DNA from: Paraburkholderia fynbosensis
Lineage (GTDB): Bacteria > Pseudomonadota > Gammaproteobacteria > Burkholderiales > Burkholderiaceae
Assembly: GCF_902859935.1 (NCBI RefSeq)
Contig: NZ_CADIKI010000002.1
Coordinates: forward strand, 520,585-584,584
DNA: 64,000 bases
Direction of reading: 5' to 3'
The notes under the pieces were generated by a model. It was not told the origin of the DNA. It saw only the letters and a list, made by a program, of their open reading frames with translations, and did no database searches. Shown here piece by piece: positions 1 to 8,929 of the stretch; within the stretch, counting starts at the first letter, position 1; the number at the start of each line of letters is the position of its first letter. Both the position numbers and the translations under genes were made by a program.

Positions 1-69
1 GACGCAGATGAGGCCAAGCAGAACCAGCAGGGAGCGCTCTCGGCGCAGCATCGCAGTGTCGTTGTTCAT
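1..69 (-). CDS. N-terminal fragment of a DsbB-like disulfide bond formation protein
   Basis: Only the first 23 codons are inside the window; the gene runs off the left edge on the minus strand. The readable N terminus starts MNNDTAMLRRERSLL and leads into a hydrophobic stretch (LLVLLGLICV). A charged start followed at once by a membrane segment resembles the N terminus of Burkholderia DsbB, an inner-membrane quinone-linked oxidase that recycles DsbA. The catalytic cysteines would lie outside the window, so this call rests on resemblance of a short segment. Another small membrane protein is possible. Confidence 0.4.
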   Translation of the reverse strand, partial: MNNDTAMLRRERSLLVLLGLICV

Positions 70-156
70 GGATCGTAGGGCCGTCTGAAGACAAAAGGGC
101 AAGTGCCCGCGATTCTAGCGCGAACCCCTGCCCCGACGCTTATCGCACTATTGCGT

Positions 157-190
157 CCGCTGGGCCGCTGGGCCGCTGGGCCGCTGGGCC
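157..190. repeat. Tandem repeat, four copies of ccgctggg
   Basis: Four uninterrupted copies of the 8-base unit ccgctggg run from 157 to 188, with a partial fifth. They lie in the noncoding gap between the dsbB-like start and the amidase stop. Short arrays like this are prone to slippage. No function is evident. Confidence 0.85.
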
Positions 191-229
191 TCCTAGCCGC
201 CCGGCATCGCACTCGCCGCCCCCTCCCGC

Positions 230-1609
230 TCAACGAATCGCGTTGAGCACCGCCTGCGCGCCGCGCCCGATCGCCAGCAGCGCATCGTCGGCGTGCAGCG
301 CGCCCGCCAGCATCAGCCCGACCGGCGCGTCGCCGCGCAGATGGCAGGGCAGCGACAGCGCACAGGTATCGAGGAAGTTGAACACGCTCGGGTTGCGCAG
401 GATCAGCGCATTGGTGCGGCCAAAGGTGTCGTCGTCGTGGATCAGGTCTGCCACGCGCGGTGGCAGCACCGGCACGGTCGGCGCGACCACAGCGTCAAAG
501 CGCTGCCACAGCGTGCGCGCGGCTTCGTCGAGCATCGCTTCGCGTTCGGCGAGCAGGTCCAGATAGTCGACGGCGCTGGCCGGCTGGCCTTTGAGAATGC
601 GCGTGAGCACGCGCGGGTCGTATTGCTCGCGATGCTTGTCGAGCAGCGGCCGATGCCACGCATACGCTTCGATCGGCGAGAAGCCGAAGCGGTTGATTTC
701 GGGCAAGCGGTCGAGCGGCGCGAAACGCACTTCGCTGACGATCGCGCCGGCCGCTTCGAGGTGCTTGAGCGCGGTGTCGATCGCGGCGGCGACCGCCGGC
801 TCGACGCCGTCGGTGACGAAGTTCGTCAGCACGCCGAGGCGCACGCCTTCGAGCGGCCGCGCGGCCGGAATGCGCGGCTCCAACCCGGCCAGCATCCGGT
901 CGACCAGCGCGCAGCACGCGACCGACACGCCGATCGGCCCGAACGAATCGAGCGTCGTCGAGAGCGGCACGCCGCCCTGCTTCGGGATGCGCGAGGCAGT
1001 CGGCTTGAAGCCGGTCAGGCCGCACAGGGCGGCCGGGATGCGGATCGAGCCGCCGGTGTCGGTGCCGAGCGCGATGGCCGCCATGCCGTCGGCAACCGAG
1101 GCCGCCGCGCCCGACGACGAGCCGCCCGAAATGCGCTCGTCGCCTTTCACGTTGCGCCGGTACGGCGAGAGCGGATTGCCGTAGTGCGGATTCAGGCCGA
1201 GTCCGGAAAACGCGAACTCGCTCATGTTGGTGCGACCGACGATCACCGCGCCGGCCCGCTTCAAACGCGCGACCGCGACGGCGTCGGTTTTCGCGGGCGG
1301 GGCGTCGGCGAGCACGACGGAGCCCGCGCGGGTCGGCTGGCCTTCGATGTCGAACAGGTCCTTGACCGACACCGGAATCCCGGCGAGCGGCGAGAGCACG
1401 GTGCCGGCTGCGCGCAGGCGGTCATGCGCGTCGGCGGCGGCGCGGGCGCTGCCGGCGTCGACGTGCATGAAGGCGGCCGCGCCCTGGCCGGCCGGATCTT
1501 CGATCCGTTCGAGCGCGGTTTCGACGAGCGCGCGGCTCGTGGTGCGTCCGGCGGCGAGGTCGGCGGCAAGCTGGGCTAGCGGCGGGAAGGACGTGAATTC
1601 AGTGGCCAT
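230..1609 (-). CDS. Amidase (amidase signature family)
   Basis: A 459-residue protein of the amidase signature (AS) family, cytoplasmic hydrolases that cleave amide bonds through a Ser-cisSer-Lys triad. The triad is visible: Lys83 in SVKD, cis-Ser164 in GGSSSG, and nucleophile Ser188 in DTGGSIRIPA. The 24-residue spacing between the serines matches the family. Length is normal for a stand-alone amidase. GatA is less likely because no gatB or gatC lies nearby. It is the last gene of a minus-strand run DUF2848-MFS-GntR-amidase, which suggests breakdown of an imported amide or nitrogen compound. The substrate cannot be read from sequence. Confidence 0.9.
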   Translation of the reverse strand: MATEFTSFPPLAQLAADLAAGRTTSRALVETALERIEDPAGQGAAAFMHVDAGSARAAADAHDRLRAAGTVLSPLAGIPVSVKDLFDIEGQPTRAGSVVLADAPPAKTDAVAVARLKRAGAVIVGRTNMSEFAFSGLGLNPHYGNPLSPYRRNVKGDERISGGSSSGAAASVADGMAAIALGTDTGGSIRIPAALCGLTGFKPTASRIPKQGGVPLSTTLDSFGPIGVSVACCALVDRMLAGLEPRIPAARPLEGVRLGVLTNFVTDGVEPAVAAAIDTALKHLEAAGAIVSEVRFAPLDRLPEINRFGFSPIEAYAWHRPLLDKHREQYDPRVLTRILKGQPASAVDYLDLLAEREAMLDEAARTLWQRFDAVVAPTVPVLPPRVADLIHDDDTFGRTNALILRNPSVFNFLDTCALSLPCHLRGDAPVGLMLAGALHADDALLAIGRGAQAVLNAIR

Positions 1610-1753
1610 GATGTCGGTGAGAATCCGGTTGAACCGGGCGAAGCCGGTTGATCAAGGGATGCGGCAGGTGAAGGTGGCTAATGAAGAGGGCAAACAGGTG
1701 TGCGCTTGAAAACGGTCGCCGTGACGCACCGTGATGCGTGCGCCCCGGATGCT

Positions 1754-2434
1754 TCAGATGCGGTTGAAGAGCGTCGCGCGGAACGCCTCGATATGCTTCT
1801 GCACCGATCGACGCGCGCCTTCGGCATCGCGCTCGCGCAGCAGCCGGAACAGTTCGAGATGTTCTTCATGGACATCTTCGAGATGATGCGGCTCGGACAG
1901 CGAAATGAACCAGAAGCGCAGCGAGCGCTCATGCAACCCGCGCAGGATGTCGGCGAGCACCGGGTTGCGCGAGGCGGCCGAGACGGTCAGATGAAATTCG
2001 CGGTCGATGTCCATCATCCCTTCGACGTCGTGTGCGGCGACGCACACCGACGAGCGGTCCAGCAGCGCCTGCATCGCGTCGTAGTCGTGCTGCTGCGCGT
2101 GGCGCGCGGCGAGTTCGACGCAGTAGCTTTCGTTGACGAGACGCACGTCGATGATCGCCAGCACGTCGTCGAGCGAAACCGGCCGGACCATGATGCCCTT
2201 TCTCGGCATGATGGTCAGCATGCCTTCGTGCACGAGGCGGTGCAGCGCCTGGTGGACCGGCGTTCTACCGATCCCGGTCAGCGCCATCAGTTCCGCTTCG
2301 TTGAGCACCTCGCTCGGCCGCAGCCGCATCGTGATGATCTCGCGCTTGACGAACGCATACGCCTGTTCGGCGAGGCTCGCGGCGGCGCTCGCACGGGTGG
2401 GCGGGGAAGGGCGGGCAATTTGCTGGAGCGTCAT
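1754..2434 (-). CDS. GntR-family transcriptional regulator, FadR/FCD subfamily
   Basis: A 226-residue regulator. The N-terminal winged helix (about residues 15-80, with the typical LNEAELMALTGIGRTPVHQALHRL-like helix-turn-helix region) is followed by a helical FCD ligand domain (about 95-220) containing DREFHLTVSAASRN. FCD regulators usually respond to a small carboxylate and repress nearby catabolic genes. The start is the ATG at 2434; upstream in-frame codons read as GC-rich filler. It sits between the MFS carrier and the amidase on the same strand, so it most likely controls this cluster. A candidate operator is the AT-rich inverted repeat in front of the DUF2848 gene. Confidence 0.92.
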   Translation of the reverse strand: MTLQQIARPSPPTRASAAASLAEQAYAFVKREIITMRLRPSEVLNEAELMALTGIGRTPVHQALHRLVHEGMLTIMPRKGIMVRPVSLDDVLAIIDVRLVNESYCVELAARHAQQHDYDAMQALLDRSSVCVAAHDVEGMMDIDREFHLTVSAASRNPVLADILRGLHERSLRFWFISLSEPHHLEDVHEEHLELFRLLRERDAEGARRSVQKHIEAFRATLFNRI

Positions 2435-2667
2435 GGGTCGAGCGAGCGGGCGGTGTCGTCCGCATTGTAGTGCAAGGTTTTGCGCGCACGGGGCGCGCGG
2501 TGCGCATGGATGTCGAGCTGCGCGGACATCGCCGCGATCGTGCTCCGGGGGCGGGCCGGATGCGCACCAGACCACGTGTGCTGCGCGTCATCCGTCACGC
2601 CCCTGCGCCACGCATCTGTGTCGCTCTTTGCGCCGCAAACTCGATTCCGGCGCGCTTCATGCCGGGC

Positions 2668-4008
2668 TCACGCACGCCCCGGCGCAACCTGCGCCGCATG
2701 CCGCACCTTCACGCGCGGCATCATCAACGTGACCAGCCCGCCCACGGTCAGCGCCCCCGCGATCAGCACCAGTCCGAACGTCACGCTATGCGTCGCGTCC
2801 TTGACGATGCCGAGCACGTACGGGCTCACATAGCCCGCGAGGTTCGCGATCGAGTTGATGACCGCGATCCCCGCGACGGCCGCCGTGCCTTGCAGGGCAG
2901 TCGTCGACATCGACCAGAAGATGCCGAAGCCCGCGAGGATGCCGATATACGCGATCGAGAGGCCGGTGACGGCGAGCGGAATCGAGTTGGTCACCGATGC
3001 GCTGCCAAGCAACCCCGCCGCGCCGATGAAGCAGCATATCGCGTAGTGCCAGCGCCTCTCGCCGGTGATGTCCGACGAACGGCCGATCAGGATCATGCCG
3101 ATGCCGGCGGCCAGATACGGAATCGCGGTGACGAAGCCGTTGGTGACGAGGTTCGTCACGCCGAGATCCTTGACGATCTGCGGCAGCCAGAACGAGAAGC
3201 CCGCGTTGCCGGTGACGAGGCAGAAGTAGATCAGCGTCAGCAGCCAGAAACGGCCCGAGCGCAACGCGACCGCGAGACTGTGCTCGGCGCCGGCCGCCGT
3301 GGCCGCGCTGTTTTCCCGCGCGAGGCGGCTCGTGATCACGCGCTTTTCGTCGGCGCTGAGCCACGCGGCTTCGGTGGGCGTGTTGCGCAGGACGGCGAGC
3401 GCCCAGAAGCCCGCGAGAATCGACGGAATGCCTTCGATCAGGAACATCCACTGCCAGCCGCGCAAGCCGTGCGCGTCATGCAGCGCCGACATCAGAAAGC
3501 CCGACAAAGGCGCGCCGATAATGCCCGCCACCGGAATGGCCGCCATGAACACGGCGACCATTCGTGCGCGCCGGTCGGACGGAAACCAGAAGGTCAGATA
3601 CAGCACCACGCCCGGCACCAGCCCGGCTTCGGCCACGCCGAGGAAAAAGCGCAGCACGTAGAACATCGTTTCGCTGTGCACGAACATCATCAGGCACGAC
3701 AGCAGGCCCCACAGCATCGTGATGCGGGCGATCGTGGCGCGCGCGCCGAACTTCTTCAGCAGCAGGTTGCTCGGCACTTCGAACACGAAGTAGCCGAAGA
3801 AAAAGATCCCCGCGCCGAGTCCGTACGCCGCGTTCGACAACCCGAGGTCGCCGGTGAACTGCAGCTTCGCGTAACCGATGTTGACGCGATCCAGATACGA
3901 CAGCACATAGACGAGAAACAGGAACGGCATGATGCGCCAGGTGATCTTGCGCAGCGCGGTGGCTTCGAGCAGCGCGTCGGCATTGACGGCGGGCGATGGG
4001 GAGCTCAT
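2668..4008 (-). CDS. MFS transporter, anion:cation symporter type
   Basis: A 446-residue inner-membrane carrier with about 12 hydrophobic segments. The family signature region YLDRVNIGYAKL in the first membrane segment and the cytoplasmic loop FPSDRRARMVAVF fit the ACS family of the major facilitator superfamily, which imports organic anions such as tartrate, hexuronates, phthalate or allantoate. The gene begins 7 bases after the DUF2848 stop codon, and its ribosome binding site overlaps that stop, so the two are co-transcribed. Context suggests it imports the substrate handled by the DUF2848 protein and the amidase. Confidence 0.93.
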   Translation of the reverse strand: MSSPSPAVNADALLEATALRKITWRIMPFLFLVYVLSYLDRVNIGYAKLQFTGDLGLSNAAYGLGAGIFFFGYFVFEVPSNLLLKKFGARATIARITMLWGLLSCLMMFVHSETMFYVLRFFLGVAEAGLVPGVVLYLTFWFPSDRRARMVAVFMAAIPVAGIIGAPLSGFLMSALHDAHGLRGWQWMFLIEGIPSILAGFWALAVLRNTPTEAAWLSADEKRVITSRLARENSAATAAGAEHSLAVALRSGRFWLLTLIYFCLVTGNAGFSFWLPQIVKDLGVTNLVTNGFVTAIPYLAAGIGMILIGRSSDITGERRWHYAICCFIGAAGLLGSASVTNSIPLAVTGLSIAYIGILAGFGIFWSMSTTALQGTAAVAGIAVINSIANLAGYVSPYVLGIVKDATHSVTFGLVLIAGALTVGGLVTLMMPRVKVRHAAQVAPGRA

Positions 4009-4015
4009 GCGTGCC

Positions 4016-4702
4016 TCATTCGACGATAGGTAGCGCGCGCACGCGATAGGCGTGGCGCAGCGTGCGGTTCAGGATGGGGTCGTGCAGTTCGAGTTCGAGC
4101 GCATCGCCATCGGCCATCCCGACGATACCGCCTTGCACCGCCAGCGTGCCGCAGAACATCGCCGCGCCGGCGGCGAGCGGCGCGCGAGCGAGCAACTCGG
4201 CGGCCGGCAGCAGCGATGCGACGCTGCCTTGCTGATAGACGCGCCGCTCGCCGTTCGCGACGGCATACGCGCGCATTTCCAACTGGTCCCAGTGGCCGGC
4301 GACGTCGTCGAAACGCCACGCGTCGCGCGCGAGCGGTTTCGGGCAGACCTGCTTGGAGACGGTCACGCCGTACGCCTCCACCTCGCGGTCGGTGTGGTCG
4401 GAGCCGATCGTGACGAGCAAGCCCGCTGGCGTTTGCAGCAGCACACACTCGGCTTCGCCGCTGGACTTCACGCCGACCACGTCGATCTGCTCGGCCTGCG
4501 TCAGCAGTTCTGCACCGAGCCGATAGAAGCACGGCGTGGTGGACGGCCGCTTCACGCCGAGTTCGGCCAGTTCTGCAATGTGATGCTCGATGGCCGCCTG
4601 ATCGCGCCCGGCCCACCCGGCGATGGTCAGACGGCTCACCTCGACCTGCTCCGCACGGCTCTGGCCGGCGCGGTCTGCAACATGGAAAGACAACGGCTGC
4701 AT
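4016..4702 (-). CDS. DUF2848 family protein
   Basis: A 228-residue protein recognised as DUF2848 from its overall sequence, including SFHVAD near the N terminus, IGSDHTDRE in the middle and MFCGTLA near the C terminus. The family is uncharacterised; a fumarylacetoacetase-like fold has been suggested for it, but this is recalled, not shown here. No signal peptide, so probably cytoplasmic. The start is the ATG at 4702, preceded by a TTGGAG ribosome binding site; a TTG one codon upstream is less likely. First gene of the DUF2848-MFS-GntR-amidase run and divergent from the antiporter gene. Confidence 0.8.
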   Translation of the reverse strand: MQPLSFHVADRAGQSRAEQVEVSRLTIAGWAGRDQAAIEHHIAELAELGVKRPSTTPCFYRLGAELLTQAEQIDVVGVKSSGEAECVLLQTPAGLLVTIGSDHTDREVEAYGVTVSKQVCPKPLARDAWRFDDVAGHWDQLEMRAYAVANGERRVYQQGSVASLLPAAELLARAPLAAGAAMFCGTLAVQGGIVGMADGDALELELHDPILNRTLRHAYRVRALPIVE

Positions 4703-4912
4703 CAATCGGCTCCAAGGGAAAATATGCGGCAGATATTATTGTGATATTTCACACAAGTCCAGCGTGTCAAAAATATTCCGGCTGACGCTGCGCGCAACGG
4801 GTGCGATATTCCTGGGAGAATCCCAAGCCCTTCGGCCTTTTGCGCGATCGGGCGGTGCGGACGCGGCTGGTACACTGCCTCTTTGAGATTACTTTTTGTA
4901 AGGGACGCATCC
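4703..4912. promoter_or_regulatory. Divergent control region with AT-rich inverted repeat
   Basis: This 210-base gap separates the minus-strand DUF2848 gene from the plus-strand antiporter gene and is clearly AT-richer than its surroundings. At 4721-4737 the half-sites AATAT and ATATT flank GCGGCAG, giving a 17-base inverted repeat close to the DUF2848 start. Size and position suit a GntR operator, but the assignment is inference. The antiporter ribosome binding site (AAGGGA) lies at 4900-4905. Confidence 0.4.
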
Positions 4913-6673
4913 ATGCACCATGGCATTGGCTTCATTCAGGATCTGGCGGTCGTGATGGCGCTCGCCGGCGTCGTCACCGTGCTGTTCCATCGCCTGAAGC
5001 AGCCGGTGGTGCTCGGTTATATCGCCGCGGGCGTGATCATCGGGCCGTACACGCCGCCGTTCCAGTTGATCCACGACGAGCAGACCATCCAGACGCTGGG
5101 CGAACTCGGCGTGGTGTTCCTGATGTTTTCGCTGGGCCTCGAATTCAGCCTGCGCAAGCTCTTCCAGGTCGGCGCGACCGCGATCGTCGCGGCGCTCTCC
5201 GAGATCGTGCTGATGCTGTGGATCGGCTACGAGATCGGTAGCGTGTTCGGCTGGAGTCCGATGGATTCACTGTTCCTCGGCGCGATCCTCGCGATTTCGT
5301 CGACCACCATCATCGTCAAGGCGTTGTCCGAACTGGGCCTGAAACGCGAACGTTTCGCGCAACTGGTGTTCGGCATTCTGATCGTCGAGGACATTCTCGG
5401 CATCGCGATGCTCGTGCTGTTGACCGGCATCGCGCAGACCGGCCAGTTGAGCGCCGGTCTCGCGATGGTCACGCTCGGCAAGCTGCTGCTGTTCATGACG
5501 GTGTCGCTGCTGGTGGGCGTGCTGGTGGTGCCGCGTGCGCTGAACTACGTGGCGCGCACGCGCAGCGACGAGATGCTGCTGGTGTCCGTGCTCGGCTTCT
5601 GCTTCGGCTTCTGCCTGCTGGTGGTGAAGCTCGACTACAGCATTGCGCTCGGCGCGTTCCTGATCGGCGCGATCATCGCGGAGTCGCGCCATCTGCATCG
5701 GATCGAGCATCTGATTGCGCCGTTGCGCGACGCCTTTTCCGCGATCTTCTTCGTGACGATCGGCCTGATGCTGAACCCCGCCGTGCTGCTCGACTACGCG
5801 TGGCCGATCGCGGTGATCACGGTCGCGGTGATCGTCGGCAAGATCGTGTCGTGCGGGCTCGGCACCTTCCTCTCGGGGCAGGACGCGCGCACCTCGATGC
5901 GCGTGGGCATGACCGTGTCGCAGATCGGCGAGTTCTCGTTCATCATCGCGTCGCTCGGCTTGACGCTGAAGGTGACGAGCGCGTTTCTCTATCCGATCGC
6001 GGTGGCGGTGTCGGCGCTGACCACGCTCTTCACGCCGTATCTGATTCGCGGCGCCGATCCGCTGACCCGGCGCCTCGGCCAGGCGATGCCGGCCACGCTC
6101 GCCAACGCGTTCAGCCTCTATGGCCAGTGGCTGCGCAGCTTGAGCACGGGGAGCGGCGAGCCGACGCTCTTCAGCATGACGCGCAGGATCATCGTGCAGA
6201 TCGCGGTCAACCTCGCGCTGGTCGCCGCGATTTTTCTGACCGTGTCGTATAGCGCGCCGTATACCGGCAAGCTCCTCGCGCACTGGCTGAGTTCGGAGCC
6301 GATGCAGCGGGTGGTGCAGTGGAGCGTCGCGCTGGTCGTGTCGCTGCCGTTCCTCGTGGCGGTGTATCGCAAGACCAAGTCGCTCGCGCTGCTGCTCGCC
6401 GAAGTCAGCGTGCAGCCGGCGACAGCAGGGCGCTTCACGAGCGCGCTCCGTTACGCGATCTCCGACCTGGTGCCGGTGGTGTCGATGGTCGGCGTGTTTC
6501 TGCTGGTCGCGGCGCTGTCGGGCAGCATCCTGCCGCCGACCGGCCTGCTCGCCGTGGTGCTGGTCTGCGCGGCGGTGCTGCTCGCGCTCGTGTGGCGCTG
6601 GTGCGTGAAGATCCACGCGTCGATGCAGATCGCTTTGCGCGAGACTTTCGAGGAACAGCCGGATCATGAGTGA
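4913..6673 (+). CDS. CPA2-family monovalent cation:proton antiporter
   Basis: A 586-residue inner-membrane protein. Residues 1 to about 390 form a Kef/NhaA-fold antiporter domain with family motifs such as GYIAAGVIIGP, LGELGVVFLMFSLGLEFSL and VSQIGEFSFI, expected to exchange K+ or Na+ for protons. Kef and YbaL proteins normally continue into a soluble RCK/TrkA-N domain. Here the C terminus instead has about four more hydrophobic segments (roughly residues 435-570) and a short acidic tail. Start at ATG 4913 with AGGGA seven bases upstream; an in-frame TTG at 4883 is less likely. No glutathione-linked kefF partner is adjacent. Confidence 0.9.
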   Translation: MHHGIGFIQDLAVVMALAGVVTVLFHRLKQPVVLGYIAAGVIIGPYTPPFQLIHDEQTIQTLGELGVVFLMFSLGLEFSLRKLFQVGATAIVAALSEIVLMLWIGYEIGSVFGWSPMDSLFLGAILAISSTTIIVKALSELGLKRERFAQLVFGILIVEDILGIAMLVLLTGIAQTGQLSAGLAMVTLGKLLLFMTVSLLVGVLVVPRALNYVARTRSDEMLLVSVLGFCFGFCLLVVKLDYSIALGAFLIGAIIAESRHLHRIEHLIAPLRDAFSAIFFVTIGLMLNPAVLLDYAWPIAVITVAVIVGKIVSCGLGTFLSGQDARTSMRVGMTVSQIGEFSFIIASLGLTLKVTSAFLYPIAVAVSALTTLFTPYLIRGADPLTRRLGQAMPATLANAFSLYGQWLRSLSTGSGEPTLFSMTRRIIVQIAVNLALVAAIFLTVSYSAPYTGKLLAHWLSSEPMQRVVQWSVALVVSLPFLVAVYRKTKSLALLLAEVSVQPATAGRFTSALRYAISDLVPVVSMVGVFLLVAALSGSILPPTGLLAVVLVCAAVLLALVWRWCVKIHASMQIALRETFEEQPDHE

Positions 6674-6835
6674 TCGGGACGGACGCTGTGCGCTCCGCGG
6701 CTTCGCCAGCCGCGAGTTCCGCCGGAGTGCCCGCAACAATGTGAGCAATTGTGTGTGCGTTTGCGGGGCGTGGCGGGCTGGCGGATAATCAGGGCATATT
6801 CATTCGTTCGCGTGGAAGGCGCCTGTCTGACTGTC

Positions 6836-8347
6836 ATGAGCGAAAATAAACCTGACAACGCCGGCGAGCCCGGCAGCCCATCGTCGCCTTCGGCGTCGCC
6901 AACCCCGGTGCCGCCGGCAGCAACGCCCGGCGCGTCGAAACCCGGCGCCACACCGCCCGAACCGGCGGTTTCGCTACCTCCCTCGCATGAAGACGCGATC
7001 CAGTCGCCGATGAAGGATGTGACGCCGGCTGCCGAAGAGGCGGCCGCGCGCTCGTCCACTGACGACCCCGAGAGCGCGTCGACCGTGACGCCCACCGATC
7101 CCCAAACGGCCCGCCGGCGCGATGCGGCCGAAGCGCGCAGTTCGGCCGCTGCATCGACGGCGAAGCAGGAAGCCGAAGTGCATGAGCGCGAGGCGCGCCA
7201 TGCGGGCGCACCCACTGCGCATCCCGGCATCATGAAAGGCGCGAAGAGCGCGGCCGGCACGACAAGCACCAGGAGCGCGCCGAGCTTCGCGAGCAGCGAG
7301 CCGTTGGCCGGCGGGTTGACCACGCCGGTCTCGACCGACGACAACGCCGCCGAACCAGCGGAGACCTCCACCTCGCGCCCGGCCGGCGCGCCGCCGCCGG
7401 GCTTCGGCGCGGCGCCCGACTTCAGCGCGACCAATCCGCCGCCGCCCAATGCGTTGCCACCGTCGCCGCCGCGCTATCTGAAGCAGAACGATTCGGCGTG
7501 GACGGTGTTCGGGCGCATCATCGCGGCGCGCGCGCGTCAACTGTTCGATCGCGCGGGACAGCGGATCACGCAGCGCACGCTGCGCATCGGCGTGTCGGCG
7601 CGCATCTTCCATCCGGAGCCGGGCGCGAAGGGGCTGCGCGGCAAGACGCTGCAATACCTCGAGGAATCGATCGCGCACTGGGTGATGTCGCGTGACGTAC
7701 TGGTGTTCATGATTCCGACCGTCGGTCATCAGGGCATGCTGCATCCGAGCAACATCCGGTTGCGTGACTACGCGAAGCATCTCGACGGCTTGCTGTTGCA
7801 AGGCGGCGCCGACGTTTCTCCGCAGACTTACGCGGAAGAGGCGAGCAGCCACGAGTGGCCCGGCGACCGCGTGCGCGACATGTACGAACTGGAGTTGCTG
7901 CACGAGTTTGTCGAGTCGGGCAAGCCGGTGCTGGGCGTGTGCCGCGGCTGTCAACTGATCAACGTGGCGTTCGGCGGCACCTTGTATCAGGACATCGCGA
8001 CCGATGTCCCGACGGCGGCTGCGCACGTCAACGAGAACTACGATCAGCATCGGCACGGGATTCATTTTCCGGACGGTTCCACGCTGGTCAACATGTTCCC
8101 TGGCCGGCGCGATGCGATCGTCAACTCGATTCACCATCAGGCGGTGAAATCGCTCGGGCGCGATCTGAATATCGAGGCGGTGTCGGCGACGGACGGCATC
8201 ATCGAAGCCGTGCGCTACCGGCGTGCGCCGTTCGTGATGGGCGTGCAGTGGCATCCGGAGTTTCATCGCGCGGGCGGCCCGGAGTTGCTCGATTGCACGC
8301 CGCTGCTCGATACGTTTTTGCGGGTGGCGCGGGAAACGCGGTTTTGA
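6836..8347 (+). CDS. Gamma-glutamyl-gamma-aminobutyrate hydrolase family (peptidase C26) with disordered N terminus
   Basis: About 503 residues. The C-terminal ~250 residues are a class I glutamine-amidotransferase-like hydrolase of the C26/PuuD type. The nucleophile is Cys369 in GVCRGCQLINVAFGG, and the catalytic His is in QWHPEFH near the end. Such enzymes hydrolyse gamma-glutamyl bonds, for example gamma-Glu-GABA in putrescine breakdown. The first ~215 residues are unusual: low-complexity Pro/Ala/Ser/Thr-rich sequence with no recognisable domain or signal peptide. ATG 6836 is the first convincing start, although its ribosome binding site is weak. No other puu genes are adjacent, so the substrate is uncertain. 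Confidence 0.88.
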   Translation: MSENKPDNAGEPGSPSSPSASPTPVPPAATPGASKPGATPPEPAVSLPPSHEDAIQSPMKDVTPAAEEAAARSSTDDPESASTVTPTDPQTARRRDAAEARSSAAASTAKQEAEVHEREARHAGAPTAHPGIMKGAKSAAGTTSTRSAPSFASSEPLAGGLTTPVSTDDNAAEPAETSTSRPAGAPPPGFGAAPDFSATNPPPPNALPPSPPRYLKQNDSAWTVFGRIIAARARQLFDRAGQRITQRTLRIGVSARIFHPEPGAKGLRGKTLQYLEESIAHWVMSRDVLVFMIPTVGHQGMLHPSNIRLRDYAKHLDGLLLQGGADVSPQTYAEEASSHEWPGDRVRDMYELELLHEFVESGKPVLGVCRGCQLINVAFGGTLYQDIATDVPTAAAHVNENYDQHRHGIHFPDGSTLVNMFPGRRDAIVNSIHHQAVKSLGRDLNIEAVSATDGIIEAVRYRRAPFVMGVQWHPEFHRAGGPELLDCTPLLDTFLRVARETRF

Positions 8348-8929
8348 GGTTTTTTGTGTTGGTCTGGCTCGCGTTCCGGTGTGTGGACTGGGAGGGGAGC
8401 AGGCTTCGGTTAAATGCTGTTCCCCGAAGCTAATTTGTTTGACGCGCCGTCGCGTGATGCGGCGGTGCGCTTCGCGCGGCATTCGGCCTGCGCTATTTCC
8501 CTTTGTTTCCATCTGGCAGTTTGCCTCTGCATTGTCTTGACGGCTGGTATTGCGCGACCTCGCGTGACTGATGCGAGCACTCCGGGTTCCAGTTCGTCAG
8601 CCTCTCTTTATCAAGACAATAAGGAATCCGATCGTAGATGAATTTTGCGATATGGCTCCGGCTGTCTATCGCAATATTGAAACCCGCTCGCTGTTGGATT
8701 CGTACAAATCCAACGACAAGTTGGGAAACTTGTGCGCGAGGTGGTTTGCTACGGTTTGCTCCTATCCCGAAACGTTTATTTGCTGATTGGCACTTTGCTT
8801 ATCCGGATTCGTTCGCCGTCAATGTATCTCAATTTGAAGCCGTGTCAGGCGGCATTTGAGTGCTTCGCTTCACGGCAAATCCGCGCGATAATCTGCGGCT
8901 CTCTTGGGATCTGGATGGAGCAAGCAGGT
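8348..8929. other. AT-richer noncoding stretch with two tandem hairpins
   Basis: About 580 bases with no convincing gene; short open frames here lack ribosome binding sites and known motifs. Base composition is noticeably less GC-rich than the neighbours. Two short perfect inverted repeats lie side by side: TTGGATT/AATCCAA (8694-8713) and ACAAGTT/AACTTGT (8716-8733). The segment ends in the ribosome binding site (GGAG, 8917-8920) of the DUF2968 gene. Confidence 0.5.

Noticed and set aside
157..190. Short tandem array as a possible CRISPR or regulatory array
   Set aside because: Units are eight bases with no spacers; simple slippage repeat.
8414..8859. Several short overlapping open frames before the DUF2968 gene
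   Set aside because: None has a ribosome binding site, signal peptide or family motif; the region is AT-richer noncoding DNA.
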